Assembly: GCA_016125185.1 (NCBI GenBank)
Contig: WGMG01000007.1
Coordinates: 62,001 to 126,000 of the forward strand
Length of the DNA: 64,000 nt
Direction: 5' to 3'
DNA from: Armatimonadota bacterium
GTDB taxonomy: Bacteria > Armatimonadota > Fimbriimonadia > Fimbriimonadales > Fimbriimonadaceae
Shown here: positions 1-8,801 of the stretch, piece after piece
How positions within the stretch are numbered: position 1 is the first letter of the stretch
Layout: each line of letters begins with the position of its first letter
Made by a program: the position numbers and the translations under genes
The notes under the pieces: generated by a model
The model's input: only the letters and a program-made list of their open reading frames with translations
Database searches by the model: none
What the model was told of the DNA's origin: nothing

Positions 1-388
1 GCTCTAACTCCTTTAATTCTTCGACGGCGATGCGGCGGCATTGGACGCCGTTCTGGGTTCCCCGGTCGAGAATTTTCTCCAACGCGGGAATTTCGGTCTG
101 ATCGGTTGCGACGATGACCTTGCCGCAGCGCTCAAATTTAACCTCGTGTTCCTCGCAGAAGGCTTCGAGCTGTCGCTTTCCTTCGCGACAGGTCATGGCC
201 TTGATCGATCCCGGCTTGTAGTAAATCCCCGAATGGATGACACCCGAGTTACGACCTGTTTGATGCTCGGCCAGGCGAGATTCCTTTTCAAGAATAATGA
301 CGCAACAATCGGGAAACTTCAGCGACAGTTTGTAGGCTACCGAAAGCCCAACGATTCCACCTCCGATGATCCCGACCGTGAACGGCAT
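1..388 (-). CDS. lhgO: L-2-hydroxyglutarate oxidase-like FAD enzyme (C-terminus cut by window edge)
   Basis: Only the N-terminal 129 or so residues are present. The protein opens with a Rossmann FAD-binding motif ([17 protein letters not shown], residues 5-21), an acidic residue ending the second strand (ILEKE), and then the stretch [20 protein letters not shown], which is typical of LhgO/YgaF and related DAO-type oxidases. By family knowledge these oxidise L-2-hydroxyglutarate to 2-oxoglutarate and pass electrons to the membrane quinone pool. The ATG at 386-388 shares a base with the TAA stop of the upstream SDR gene (TAATG), so the two are probably translationally coupled. Its place at the end of a glycan operon is odd for LhgO, so a related FAD oxidoreductase acting on a sugar intermediate remains possible. 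Confidence 0.8.
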   Translation of the reverse strand, partial: MPFTVGIIGGGIVGLSVAYKLSLKFPDCCVIILEKESRLAEHQTGRNSGVIHSGIYYKPGSIKAMTCREGKRQLEAFCEEHEVKFERCGKVIVATDQTEIPALEKILDRGTQNGVQCRRIAVEELKELE

Positions 389-1923
389 TAGCGGTGGTGG
401 ACGACCGCCTGCTCGTAGGATTCCTCGACAAGAGCCCGCATCCGGCGTGAATCCGTCTGGAGGCCGTGGTGCAAAGCTTCCTCGCTGAGGAACTTCACAT
501 TGCTGTACTGGGTGGCGGTGTAGTCGGTGACCTTGCCTTTCTCGAAGGCCTCGATGACCTGGCGGATGCCCATCTGCACCGTCCATTCCGGCTTATAGCC
601 CAGGCGATTTCGAATCTTGGAAAAGTCGACGCGGTAGTTCCGGCGGTCGCCGTCTGAATTGGATATCAGCAGTTCCGCGGTGGGCACCATGCGCTGAATC
701 ATGCGACCAACGTCGCCTAGCGTCATATTGCCTGAATCACTGCCCACATTGAAAACTTCTCCGCCGACGACATCGAGTGTCGAGTCGAGGGCCAGCGCAA
801 TGGCGAGTGAGGCGTCATCGACATGAACGAACGGCCGCCACTGGTCGTCACCGAACACCGTGATCTTGCCATCAACGATCGCTTTGGCCGTAAGCAGGTT
901 CACGACAAGGTCGAACCGCGTGCGCCCACTAAGGCCATAAACGGTACCAAATCGAAGAATGGTTGGCCGGAATCGATCGTCGGCCATCTGAAGCAGAATC
1001 TTTTCGCACGCGATCTTGCTTCGGGCGTAGAGCGACACCGGGTTCAAGGCCGACTTCTCGTTCAGCACTTCGTCGCTTGCGCCATACACCGAGCAGGTGC
1101 TGGCAAAAATGAATTTCTGGATGCCAAACCCCTTGGCGCATTCCGCGATCATACGGGTTGCCATCAGGTTGACCTCGATTGTGAAGTCCTCGTCGAGCGC
1201 GCAAGCCGGGTCGCCGACGATGGCGCCAATATGAATCACCGCATCCATGCCATACATGGCTTCGACGATTTTGTCGATCTGGCGGAAGTCGGCCCGGACG
1301 ACTTCGAGATTGCGATGGCCGAGCAAGTGAGCAATCGGCTCTTCGCCGAACATGAAGCTGTCAACCAACCGAACTCGGTAGCCTCGGTCGAGGAGCTTGG
1401 CGAGCAGACCCGATCCGATATAACCGGCGCCGCCGATCACTACGACGTTTTTTGGCTTGTGGACGATGTCGAAGTGAGTGCCACGGAACGATGGCTCCAC
1501 CTGACTAAAGCCTCGCCAAGCCGCCATCCAGATTCTGGCCCCGGCCAAAAACAGGGCCGTCAAACCGGCACCGATGAGTAAACCGACACGGGGGAAAGGA
1601 AAGGCCGACTGGAACAGGAAACAGCACGCGGTAAAAGCGAGGTATGAAACGCCCACGGCTTGGCAAACGACCAGTGCCTTATAGCGTCCTTGATAGGCTC
1701 GGCTTCGGGTGTAGAAGCCAAAAAGATAAAACGTCGGAAGACTGATAATGTTGAGCAGAACGATCGACGCCAGATTCATGAGCACGAACGTCCCAAACGG
1801 CTCGGGCCGATAGCCCGAAGTCTTCTGAGCGCCATAGCTAATGAGCAAACCGAGCAACGCTGCGCAGTTCAACATGACTGCATCTGCGATCATACGCAGG
1901 AGAGCTTCCTTATTCAACTTCAT
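388..1923 (-). CDS. Membrane-anchored NAD-dependent sugar epimerase/dehydratase (4 TM + SDR)
   Basis: A 511-residue protein if started at the ATG at 1921-1923 ([10 protein letters not shown]). The reading frame stays open upstream into wecB, but that extension is not protein-like. Four hydrophobic segments (about residues 10-30, 45-70, 82-104 and 111-131) precede an extended SDR domain with the nucleotide motif GGAGYIG (164-170) and a catalytic YxxxK (Y299, K303). Extended SDRs of this kind epimerise, dehydrate or reduce nucleotide sugars. The four helices recall the CapD/FlaA1 class, but here the SDR follows directly, without the intermediate cofactor-binding domain of that class, and it looks GalE-like. 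It lies 112 bases downstream of wecB and overlaps the lhgO-like gene by one base. The SDR call is firm; the substrate is unknown. Confidence 0.85.
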   Translation of the reverse strand: MKLNKEALLRMIADAVMLNCAALLGLLISYGAQKTSGYRPEPFGTFVLMNLASIVLLNIISLPTFYLFGFYTRSRAYQGRYKALVVCQAVGVSYLAFTACCFLFQSAFPFPRVGLLIGAGLTALFLAGARIWMAAWRGFSQVEPSFRGTHFDIVHKPKNVVVIGGAGYIGSGLLAKLLDRGYRVRLVDSFMFGEEPIAHLLGHRNLEVVRADFRQIDKIVEAMYGMDAVIHIGAIVGDPACALDEDFTIEVNLMATRMIAECAKGFGIQKFIFASTCSVYGASDEVLNEKSALNPVSLYARSKIACEKILLQMADDRFRPTILRFGTVYGLSGRTRFDLVVNLLTAKAIVDGKITVFGDDQWRPFVHVDDASLAIALALDSTLDVVGGEVFNVGSDSGNMTLGDVGRMIQRMVPTAELLISNSDGDRRNYRVDFSKIRNRLGYKPEWTVQMGIRQVIEAFEKGKVTDYTATQYSNVKFLSEEALHHGLQTDSRRMRALVEESYEQAVVHHR

Positions 1924-2035
1924 GTTTAGTCCTAAACCAAGCAAACCCAGAATTGCTCTGAAACGTAATTTTACCAGGATGGGGCTTTTCTGCCGACCGC
2001 CATCTCGCCGGTTCAAAATTACTGGGACCTTTGCA

Positions 2036-3127
2036 TCAAAGGTAGTTTTCGATGGCGCGGGCGATAACCTCGGACGCCTTTCCATCCCCATAGGGATTCG
2101 CGGCTTTTGCCATCGAATCATAAAACGCCTTATCATCGAAGAGTTGGCGTCCAAATTCGAGCACATTGGCCGGGGATGCTCCGATGAGCCGAGCACAACC
2201 TGCGTCGACCCCTTCCGGTCGCTCGGTCGTGTCCCTCAGAACCAGAAGAGGTTTGCCAAAGCTTGGCGCTTCTTCCTGCACCCCGCCCGAATCGGTTAGG
2301 ATGAAGAACGACCGCTCCATCAGCTTCACAAATTGCTCGTATTGCGGCGGTTCGATCAGGTCGATGCGCGAGTGCCCTTCAAGGGCTTCGGAAAGCGTCT
2401 TGCGGACGTCTGGATTCCGGTGCATGGCTACGACCAATCGGGCATCTTCATGCTCGTCGATCAACTGTCGAGCGGCCTTGGCGACCCCAGCCATTGGCTC
2501 GCCCCAATTCTCGCGGCGATGCATGGTCATCAAGATCAAGCGACCATCGAAGTCGGGATACCAAGTCTGGGGAACCAGCTTGGCGACCTGAAGTACCGCA
2601 TCGATTCCCGTGTTTCCGGTGACGAAAATGCTGCTTTCAGAGACGCCCTCCTTCCGCAGATTGCTGGCCGAAAGCTCCGTTGGCGCGTAGTGCTGGGTGG
2701 CCACTAGCCGCGTGGCCTGACGGTTGAATTCTTCTGGAAAGGGGTTGTAAATATCGTAGGTACGGAGGCCGGCTTCCACGTGCCCAAACGCAATCTTGCG
2801 ATAGAACGCGACCAGGCTAGCCACAAATGTAGTGGTCGTGTCGCCTTGAGCAACGACAAAATCAGGCTTGGTTTGCTCGAAAGCGCCGTCCAGCGCCGTG
2901 ATCATTCGCGAAGTCATTTCGGCCAGGCTTTGGCCATGCTTCATGAGCCCTAGGTCAATGTCAGGCGAGATTCCGAAGGTCTGAAAAACCTGGTCGAGCA
3001 TCTCGCGGTGTTGACCCGTCGAGATGAGAACCGTCTTCAGTTGATTTGAGCGGCGTAGAGCCTGGACGACCGGCATCGATTTGATGCAGTCCGGGCGCGT
3101 TCCAACGATGACGGCAACGGTTTTCAT
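2036..3127 (-). CDS. wecB: UDP-N-acetylglucosamine 2-epimerase (non-hydrolysing)
   Basis: A 363-residue protein of usual family length. It starts VAVIVGTRPDCIKSMPVV, matching the family GTRPEAIKMAP motif with Asp for Glu and Cys for Ala. It also has HVEAGLRT in the middle, HRRENWG, and LTDSGGVQEEAP near the C-terminus, the last forming the UDP-binding site. The enzyme interconverts UDP-GlcNAc and UDP-ManNAc in the cytoplasm, giving a precursor for surface glycans or cell-wall linkage sugars. Eight bases separate it from the upstream aminotransferase, so the two are probably co-transcribed. The GTRPD variant is minor and both residues are acidic. Confidence in the family is high. Confidence 0.93.
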   Translation of the reverse strand: MKTVAVIVGTRPDCIKSMPVVQALRRSNQLKTVLISTGQHREMLDQVFQTFGISPDIDLGLMKHGQSLAEMTSRMITALDGAFEQTKPDFVVAQGDTTTTFVASLVAFYRKIAFGHVEAGLRTYDIYNPFPEEFNRQATRLVATQHYAPTELSASNLRKEGVSESSIFVTGNTGIDAVLQVAKLVPQTWYPDFDGRLILMTMHRRENWGEPMAGVAKAARQLIDEHEDARLVVAMHRNPDVRKTLSEALEGHSRIDLIEPPQYEQFVKLMERSFFILTDSGGVQEEAPSFGKPLLVLRDTTERPEGVDAGCARLIGASPANVLEFGRQLFDDKAFYDSMAKAANPYGDGKASEVIARAIENYL

Positions 3128-3135
3128 AGGTCGGC

Positions 3136-4314
3136 CTAGTGGCTATATCGGGCAAGGATATCCTGGATGGCGGAGATGACGAAATCGACCTCGGCGTCGG
3201 AAATCTTTGCGCTTAGCGGCAGACTGATGATCCGCTCGAAATTGGCCTGCGTGACCGGCAGGTCCTCGGGTTTGAATCCATATTTGTCGCGGTAATAGGG
3301 GTGCAAATGCACTGAAATGTAGTGCACCGACGTGCCGATGTTGCGCGCCTTCAGTTCTTCGATGAACTGGTCTCGGTCGATGGACAGCTTATCGAGATTC
3401 AGCCGAAGCACGTACAGGTGCCAAGATGAGGTGACATCGGTCCGCTCGGTCGGAATTTCGACCTGCGACAAGCTGTGGAATGCGCGGTTGTATCGATCTA
3501 CAATCTCGCGGCGTCGCTTTTGGAACCGAGCCAGCTTGTCGAGCTGCCGCAGGCCAAGCGAAGCTTGCAAGTCCGTCATGTTGTACTTGAATCCAGGCAT
3601 GACGACTTCGTACTTCCACGAACCGCCCTTCTCGTAGCGCTTGAGGGCGTCCTTGGTCATGCCGTGCAGGTGGGCGATGCGCGCTTTTTCGATGAATTCC
3701 GGCGTGCCCGTCAGCATGCCGCCCTCGGCGGTCGTCAGGTTCTTGGTGGCGTAAAAACTGAAGGCGGTGAGGTTCTCACTGCTCCCAATGTAACGGCCCT
3801 TATAGGTTCCCGAAATTGGGTGTGCCGCATCCTCGATCACGACCAAGCCATGTTCGCGGGCGATGGCATTAATGGCGTCCATGTCGGCGGGGTGACCCGC
3901 GTAATGAACCGGAATAATCGCCTTGGTCTTGGGGGTGATCGCGGCGCGAAGCTTCTCGGGGTCCATGTTGAGCGTGTCCGGCTCGACATCGACCAAAATC
4001 GGCGTCGCACCCGTATGCTCGATCACGTTTACCGTTGAGCAAAACGTATGTGAGACAGTAATCACTTCGTCGCCCGGACCAACACCGCTGACGACGAGTG
4101 CAAGGTGGAGAGCCGCTGTGCAGGAACTGACCGCCAAGGCGGCCGGGCATCCGAATTCTTCCCGAAATCGTCGCTCAAATTCGCGAGTTTTGGGGCCGGT
4201 GGTGATCCAGTCGGACTTCAGCGTATCGACGACTTCAGCAATGTCGTCTTCTTCGATGAGCGGGGGCGAAAAGGGAATGAATTTCGAAGGTGCAACGAAG
4301 CTTTCTTGAATCAT
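3136..4314 (-). CDS. DegT/DnrJ/EryC1/StrS sugar aminotransferase
   Basis: A PLP-dependent fold-I aminotransferase of about 392 residues from the ATG at 4312-4314. An in-frame TTG two codons upstream is the only other start nearby. Visible family motifs are SSCTAALHLAL (63-73), the IEDAAHP stretch that stacks on PLP (160-166), and the Schiff-base lysine in FYATKNLTTAEGG (K191). These enzymes transfer an amino group to a 3- or 4-keto nucleotide sugar, made here presumably by one of the neighbouring SDR proteins. It is the first gene of a leftward group running aminotransferase, wecB, SDR, lhgO-like. It is divergent from the sugar transferase at 4448, so the 133-base gap probably holds both promoters. 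The exact keto-sugar substrate cannot be read from sequence. Confidence 0.92.
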   Translation of the reverse strand: MIQESFVAPSKFIPFSPPLIEEDDIAEVVDTLKSDWITTGPKTREFERRFREEFGCPAALAVSSCTAALHLALVVSGVGPGDEVITVSHTFCSTVNVIEHTGATPILVDVEPDTLNMDPEKLRAAITPKTKAIIPVHYAGHPADMDAINAIAREHGLVVIEDAAHPISGTYKGRYIGSSENLTAFSFYATKNLTTAEGGMLTGTPEFIEKARIAHLHGMTKDALKRYEKGGSWKYEVVMPGFKYNMTDLQASLGLRQLDKLARFQKRRREIVDRYNRAFHSLSQVEIPTERTDVTSSWHLYVLRLNLDKLSIDRDQFIEELKARNIGTSVHYISVHLHPYYRDKYGFKPEDLPVTQANFERIISLPLSAKISDAEVDFVISAIQDILARYSH

Positions 4315-4447
4315 TTTCAAACCGGGAGAGCCGCGGAAGCCCGATTGAATTCTACCACCGGCTTGTGCTTGGTCCCAGTCCGTCAGGGTGCCCGAGGGCT
4401 TGGAGTATCATGGGGATGGTCGCGCAAGAGGCGCGATTCCTCTCGAC

Positions 4448-5065
4448 ATGGCTTCCCACAGAGTCACTTTCTACGATATTTCGAAAAGGATTTTCGACTG
4501 TATCTTCGCGCTGGTGGGAATCGTCATCTTCGCTATTCCCATGCTAGTAGTAGCGCTCGCGGTGAAGCTGTCGTCGCCGGGTCCCGTGTTGTATCGGGCC
4601 AAAAGGAATGGCCGTTTTCAGGTTCCTTTCACCCAACTCAAGTTCCGCACGATGATTTGCAACGCGCCCGATCTTCGCAATCCAGACGGGTCGACTCTGA
4701 GCACGAAAGACGACCCCCGAGTTACAAAAGTTGGGCGTCTCTTGCGCCAGCTAAGCCTCGACGAACTGCCCCAGTTTTTCAATGTCCTCCGTGGTGACAT
4801 GAGCTTTGTCGGTCCGCGCCCCGATCCTCTCAACGTGGTCGATCTCTACCGGCCGCAGGACCTAAAGCGCTTCGACGCCATGCCTGGCATCACTGGCTGG
4901 GCCATCGTCCACGGCCGCAACGACATTCCTTGGGAAAAGCGTCGCGACTACGACATTGAGTACGTCGAAATCCGTTCCTTCGGGCTCGACCTAAAGATTA
5001 TTTTCATGACCCTCGGCATGGTTTTCAAGCGGAGTGGGGTCTACACTCCGTCGGAGCGTGCATGA
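4448..5065 (+). CDS. Initiating sugar-phosphate transferase (bacterial sugar transferase family)
   Basis: A 205-residue monotopic phosphoglycosyl transferase. An N-terminal hydrophobic segment (about 17-40) is followed by the family motifs SSPGPVLYR (42-50), KFRTM (65-69), DELPQ (105-109) and GPRP (122-125). The enzyme moves a sugar-1-phosphate onto undecaprenyl phosphate at the inner face of the membrane, the committed first step of glycan assembly. It has the short PglC/WcaJ-C-terminal form without the extra N-terminal membrane domain of long WbaP-type proteins. The ATG at 4448 is preferred over one 60 bases upstream because homologous proteins begin about 10 residues before the membrane segment. 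Its TGA overlaps the next ATG (ATGA), so it heads a coupled operon. Confidence 0.92.
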   Translation: MASHRVTFYDISKRIFDCIFALVGIVIFAIPMLVVALAVKLSSPGPVLYRAKRNGRFQVPFTQLKFRTMICNAPDLRNPDGSTLSTKDDPRVTKVGRLLRQLSLDELPQFFNVLRGDMSFVGPRPDPLNVVDLYRPQDLKRFDAMPGITGWAIVHGRNDIPWEKRRDYDIEYVEIRSFGLDLKIIFMTLGMVFKRSGVYTPSERA

Positions 5066-5952
5066 CCTTCCTAGTGACCGGTGCCTCGGGCCTTGTCGGT
5101 GGCCAGGTGGTTCGCGACCTCAAAGCGCTTGGCCATCGCGTGGTGGCCATGTCCCGGACTTGTCCAGATACCTCTCCCGCCGATGAGTGGGTGCTGGGTG
5201 ATCTGGCCACGATCGATTGGAAGGCGTCGGTGGGAGGGATCGATGGGATCGCCGCCATCGGCGGTTCGTTAGACATGCGATCGTCCGCCGAAGCCTGGCA
5301 GACGTGCCTCGATGTGAATGTCCTTGGCCTTCGTCGGCTCGTCGATTTTGCCCTAGGCCAAGGGATATCAAGGTTCGTCTATACATCCTCAGCCGGGCTC
5401 TACCGCCGCCCAGCCGAGAATCTGCCGGTCAATGTGAACGATGAAATTCGTCCGGCCAGACCGTACTGGACCTCCAAGCTTTTGGGCGAACAACTCTTGA
5501 CCGCCGATGACGTAGCCCCAAAACTGAATCCGTGGATTTTGCGGCTGTCTTCGCCATATGGACCGACGATGCCGCCCCGATCTGTCCTACCGATTTTCAT
5601 CGACCGGGCCCGAAAAGGTGAACCGCTAGCCGTTCGCGGAACCGGATCGAGATCGCAAGACTTCATTTCCGTTTGGGACGCTTCGTGGGCTCACGTTCAA
5701 TGTCTGCTGACCGACGCAAAGTCGCCTGGACCTATTAACTTGGGGAGCGGCATCGAGACAAGCATGCTCAACCTCGCTAAGGCGGTCAACGATACGTTCG
5801 GCAACTCGACGCCGATCGTTTTTGAACCGGACGATGGATCGGACTCGGACCGATTCGTCCTTGATGTGTCTGACCTGAAGGCCTTATTTGCCTACACCCC
5901 AATGGACCTCTGCACTGGTCTGAAGAGGTTCAGCGAGGAGTCAAACTCGTGA
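5062..5952 (+). CDS. NAD-dependent epimerase/dehydratase (extended SDR)
   Basis: A 296-residue SDR with TGASGLVGG at residues 6-14, the YTSSAGLY strand at 107-114 and the catalytic pair Y135/K139 in YWTSK. It is a nucleotide-sugar epimerase, dehydratase or reductase by family. It overlaps both neighbours by four bases (ATGA upstream, GTGA downstream), tying it into a run of sugar transferase, SDR, ATP-grasp and phosphoesterase. This coupling suggests the four act on one carrier-linked or nucleotide-linked sugar. The specific reaction is not identifiable. Confidence 0.88.
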   Translation: MTFLVTGASGLVGGQVVRDLKALGHRVVAMSRTCPDTSPADEWVLGDLATIDWKASVGGIDGIAAIGGSLDMRSSAEAWQTCLDVNVLGLRRLVDFALGQGISRFVYTSSAGLYRRPAENLPVNVNDEIRPARPYWTSKLLGEQLLTADDVAPKLNPWILRLSSPYGPTMPPRSVLPIFIDRARKGEPLAVRGTGSRSQDFISVWDASWAHVQCLLTDAKSPGPINLGSGIETSMLNLAKAVNDTFGNSTPIVFEPDDGSDSDRFVLDVSDLKALFAYTPMDLCTGLKRFSEESNS

Positions 5953-6959
5953 GCCGAACCAGAGTCATGGTCACTGGCACAGGGCCCTTGGGAGTCGGCG
6001 CTGGCCTTGTTCGGTGCCTCCGCCACCACCCAGACCTTTACGAAATCTGGGCGGCGAATATGAACGAGTACGCCGCCGCCCTCTACGAAAATCACTGCGG
6101 CGTCTTGTTACCGAAGGCCTACGACGAAGGCTATCTCACCTGTGTCCTCCGAGCCGTTGAGCACGGCAAAATCCAGTTCCTTATTCCTGGCTCAGAACCG
6201 GAGCTCGTAGTGCTGTCAAAGCATCACGAAGAGTTTCGCAAGCGTGATTGCTACCTCCTGGCCAACCCCCCCGAGGTGGTCGAGATCGGCGATGACAAGT
6301 ATCGAACTTACGAATTCCTCTCCAAAGCAGGTATTCGCACTCCATTCACAACCCTCGAAATCGTCCCCGCGAGCCTGGGCAAAGTTGGCCTCCCGTCCAT
6401 TTATAAGCCGCGATCAGGCGGTGGCTCCCGCGATGTTTACACGATTCGAAGCGAAGAGCAATTCCTGCGATTACGGCATTCCATGGAGGCCAAGGGAGTC
6501 TCGATGGTCCTCCAACAGCTCATCGGAGACATGGACGACGAGTTCACCGCCAGCGCCCTGATGGACTTCGATGGCAATCTGATCGGCACGTTTGCCGCCC
6601 GTCGCAACCTTATCGGCGGAGCGACCGGGCGGGTGGACATCGAAGAGTATCCAGAAATTCAGCAGATCGCTCTCGATGTCGCCAAAGCCATCGGAGCACG
6701 AGGCTCTATCAACGTGCAAGGGCGAATAACCCCCAACGGTCCGTCGCTCTTCGAGATCAACCCTCGCTTTAGCGGAAGCGCACCGTTCCGCGCCCTCGCC
6801 GGGTTCAACGAGCCCCATCTGCTCATCCAATCGATCCTCGCCGGGCGGCCTGTCGAGGTTCCACCCATCCGGTACAGCACCTTTGGAGTCCGAGCGTTCG
6901 ACGAATTCCTCTATCCATCCGAGGTCAAGGAGGGCCTGCTCCGGTTCAATAAGCCATGA
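5949..6959 (+). CDS. ATP-grasp ligase (CarB/PylC-like)
   Basis: A 336-residue ATP-grasp protein starting at GTG, which overlaps the previous stop (GTGA). The N-terminal part is a pre-ATP-grasp Rossmann-like domain (VMVTGTGPLGVGAGLVRCL). The central part has the lysine-containing strand IYKPRSGGGSRDVY. The C-terminal metal site is FEINPRFSGSAPF, the usual E-x-N-x-R signature. ATP-grasp enzymes form an acyl-phosphate and couple it to an amine or another nucleophile. In polysaccharide loci such proteins are often candidates for attaching an amino acid or carboxylate to a sugar, but the substrate here is unknown. Four-base overlaps on both sides support obligate co-expression with the SDR and the phosphoesterase. 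Confidence 0.88.
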   Translation: MSRTRVMVTGTGPLGVGAGLVRCLRHHPDLYEIWAANMNEYAAALYENHCGVLLPKAYDEGYLTCVLRAVEHGKIQFLIPGSEPELVVLSKHHEEFRKRDCYLLANPPEVVEIGDDKYRTYEFLSKAGIRTPFTTLEIVPASLGKVGLPSIYKPRSGGGSRDVYTIRSEEQFLRLRHSMEAKGVSMVLQQLIGDMDDEFTASALMDFDGNLIGTFAARRNLIGGATGRVDIEEYPEIQQIALDVAKAIGARGSINVQGRITPNGPSLFEINPRFSGSAPFRALAGFNEPHLLIQSILAGRPVEVPPIRYSTFGVRAFDEFLYPSEVKEGLLRFNKP

Positions 6960-7633
6960 AAGTCGCGTTCTTTTCCGACGTGCATGGCAACATCGAAGCC
7001 CTCCATGCGATGGTTTCGGCTTCGGCGGACTGCGAGGCGAGGTTCTGTGCGGGAGATCTCGTGGGATATGGCGACCGTCCAAACGAAGTCATCGAATGGA
7101 TTCGAGAGTCGGGCACACCGACGGTGATCGGAAATCACGATCTTTTTGCCCTGGACGAACTTGAATACAAAGCCGAGCGCGATGATATCTATCGTGCGAG
7201 CTGGACCAAGTCGGAACTAGAGCCGGGCAATCTGGAATGGTTACGGACCCTCCCAAAATCCTTGTCATTGGATCTAGATGGGCGAAAGATCAACCTGACT
7301 CACGCCTCGCCGTGGGATGTGCAGACTTATCTGTATCCCGATTCCGATCACCTTCAACGCGCGATGCCGACCGACGATTCGACCCTGGTTGTGGGGCATT
7401 GTCATCACGCTTTCGTCTGCCCTGGCCCAAGCGGGGTAATTGTTAACTGCGGGTCGGCTGGGTTCCCTCGTTCGGGACCCGCTGGAGCGCAGTTCATGGT
7501 GCTGGACACCACAACCGGTTCTTGGACCTTCCGCGTTGCTCAGTACGACATTGCAACCGTTGCCAATCGACTCCGCGAAGCGGGTTGGAATTTAGACGTA
7601 ATTCAGAGACTGGTCGATCCGACCAAGCGTTAG
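6956..7633 (+). CDS. Metallophosphoesterase (YfcE/calcineurin-like)
   Basis: A 225-residue calcineurin-fold phosphoesterase. The dimetal motifs appear in the usual order: FSDVHGNIEAL near the N-terminus, GDLVGYGDRPNEV, GNHD, then GHCHHAF and NCGSAGFPR towards the C-terminus. The family hydrolyses phosphomonoesters or diesters with two metal ions in the cytoplasm. It overlaps the ATP-grasp gene by four bases and ends four bases into the convergent gmhA gene (7630-7633). Its operon position suggests it removes a phosphate from an intermediate or by-product of the ATP-grasp/SDR step, which is inference. It is probably the last gene of the rightward operon that begins at 4448. Confidence 0.88.
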   Translation: MKVAFFSDVHGNIEALHAMVSASADCEARFCAGDLVGYGDRPNEVIEWIRESGTPTVIGNHDLFALDELEYKAERDDIYRASWTKSELEPGNLEWLRTLPKSLSLDLDGRKINLTHASPWDVQTYLYPDSDHLQRAMPTDDSTLVVGHCHHAFVCPGPSGVIVNCGSAGFPRSGPAGAQFMVLDTTTGSWTFRVAQYDIATVANRLREAGWNLDVIQRLVDPTKR

Positions 7634-8250
7634 CGGGACTGGAGCAGTTCGGCTTCTGCCTGCTCCGGGTTGAGCTGGCGCTCGACCACATAGCAGTAGA
7701 TGTGGTACAGCGCGAGGTGCGACTCCTGCACGTGCATGGTCTGGTCACTGGGGACCACGATCGCGTAGTCGGCGACTTCCGCCATCTTGCCGCCCGTTCC
7801 GCCAACTAACGCCACGTTGATCATGCCGTGAAGTTTGGCTTCCTCCATCGCCCGCAGACAGTTTTTGGAACCGCCGCTCGTGCTGATCGATATGAGGATG
7901 TCGCCCGGCGTGCCGAACGCCTCAACCTGCCGAGAAAAGACCTCGTCGAAGCCGTAGTCGTTGGCACGCGCCGTCATCGTCGAGGAGTCGGTCGTTAGTG
8001 CGATGGCGGGCAGGGCCTTGCGCGGAAACTTAGTGGAAAGCGTCGAAATGAACTCGGCCGCCAGGTGTTGGGCATCGGCCGCACTTCCGCCATTGCCACA
8101 GATTAGAACCTTTTTGCCGTTAGCGAAGCAGTCGGTCGTGACTTGGGCGACCTTCATCAGGTCGGGGATACAGCGCTCGATGACTGCTTCTTTGACTCGG
8201 ATACTCTCGCGGAGGTGGTCGGCGGCGTAGGAATTCCAATCTCTCGGCAT
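7630..8250 (-). CDS. gmhA: Sedoheptulose-7-phosphate isomerase
   Basis: A 206-residue SIS-domain protein of standard GmhA length. It contains CGNGGSAADAQHLAAEF (51-67) and STSGGSKN (123-130), the phosphosugar-binding loops of GmhA. The enzyme converts sedoheptulose 7-phosphate to D-glycero-D-manno-heptose 7-phosphate, the first step of ADP- or GDP-heptose synthesis. With gmhB, hddC and hddA directly upstream on the same strand it completes the GDP-heptose branch. The ATG at 8248-8250 has AGGTGA eight bases upstream as a plausible ribosome site, in the 8-base gap after gmhB. Confidence 0.95.
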   Translation of the reverse strand: MPRDWNSYAADHLRESIRVKEAVIERCIPDLMKVAQVTTDCFANGKKVLICGNGGSAADAQHLAAEFISTLSTKFPRKALPAIALTTDSSTMTARANDYGFDEVFSRQVEAFGTPGDILISISTSGGSKNCLRAMEEAKLHGMINVALVGGTGGKMAEVADYAIVVPSDQTMHVQESHLALYHIYCYVVERQLNPEQAEAELLQSR

Positions 8251-8258
8251 CTAAAAAT

Positions 8259-8801
8259 TCACCTGGGGAACTGGTTAAGTATGGCAGATAGGTTGGCGAT
8301 GCTGTCGATGACGAAGTCCGGTTGACAATCGCCCGCTGCCTCGTGCTTCCGCCCGTAGCCGGTCCGCACCAGGACGGTCTTCGCGCCGACGGCTTGACCC
8401 AGTTCGATATCGCACGGCTTGTCGCCGATGACAATGCTGGCCGAAAGGTCGATGTCGAAATCTCGCGCGGCATCGAGCGCCATTCCTGGCGCCGGTTTGC
8501 GGTGGGTCGAAGGCGTATCCGGGTGGTCGGGGCAAAAGTAGTAGGCTTCAATAGAAGCGGCTTCTGCGTTCAAAAGTTCTTCCACCTTTGCGTTCACGGC
8601 CAAAACGTCGTCTTCGGGGAAATAGCCGCGTCCGACTCCAGCCTGGTTGGAGACACAAACGATGCCCCAGCCTTGGTTTCGGGCCTCGGCTAACGCCGCA
8701 GCGGTGCCAGGAAACAATTCGACCTCGTTCGGGTTGTGCAGGTAATTCTTTTCAACGATAAGGGTGCCGTCACGGTCGGCGAGGATGAACCGGCGCGGCA
8801 C
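8259..8801 (-). CDS. gmhB: D-glycero-D-manno-heptose 1,7-bisphosphate 7-phosphatase
   Basis: A 180-residue HAD-IIIA phosphatase with the nucleophile loop ADRDGTL (8-14), the motif II region VSNQAGVGRGY and the HRKPAPGM loop. It removes the 7-phosphate of heptose 1,7-bisphosphate. One oddity: typical GmhB proteins bind zinc with a C-x-H and a later C-x-C just before RKP. Here the first part is present (CPDH, C90 and H93) but the second is T-x-HRKP with no cysteines, so the zinc site is incomplete or rebuilt. It abuts hddC directly, the HddC ATG-side frame ending at 8802. HisB-N is an alternative family member, but context favours GmhB. Confidence 0.92.
   Translation of the reverse strand: MPRRFILADRDGTLIVEKNYLHNPNEVELFPGTAAALAEARNQGWGIVCVSNQAGVGRGYFPEDDVLAVNAKVEELLNAEAASIEAYYFCPDHPDTPSTHRKPAPGMALDAARDFDIDLSASIVIGDKPCDIELGQAVGAKTVLVRTGYGRKHEAAGDCQPDFVIDSIANLSAILNQFPR

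Noticed and set aside
1924-2196. N-terminal extension of the membrane SDR into wecB
   Set aside because: The stretch is basic and unlike protein; the ATG at 1923 starts just before the first membrane helix.
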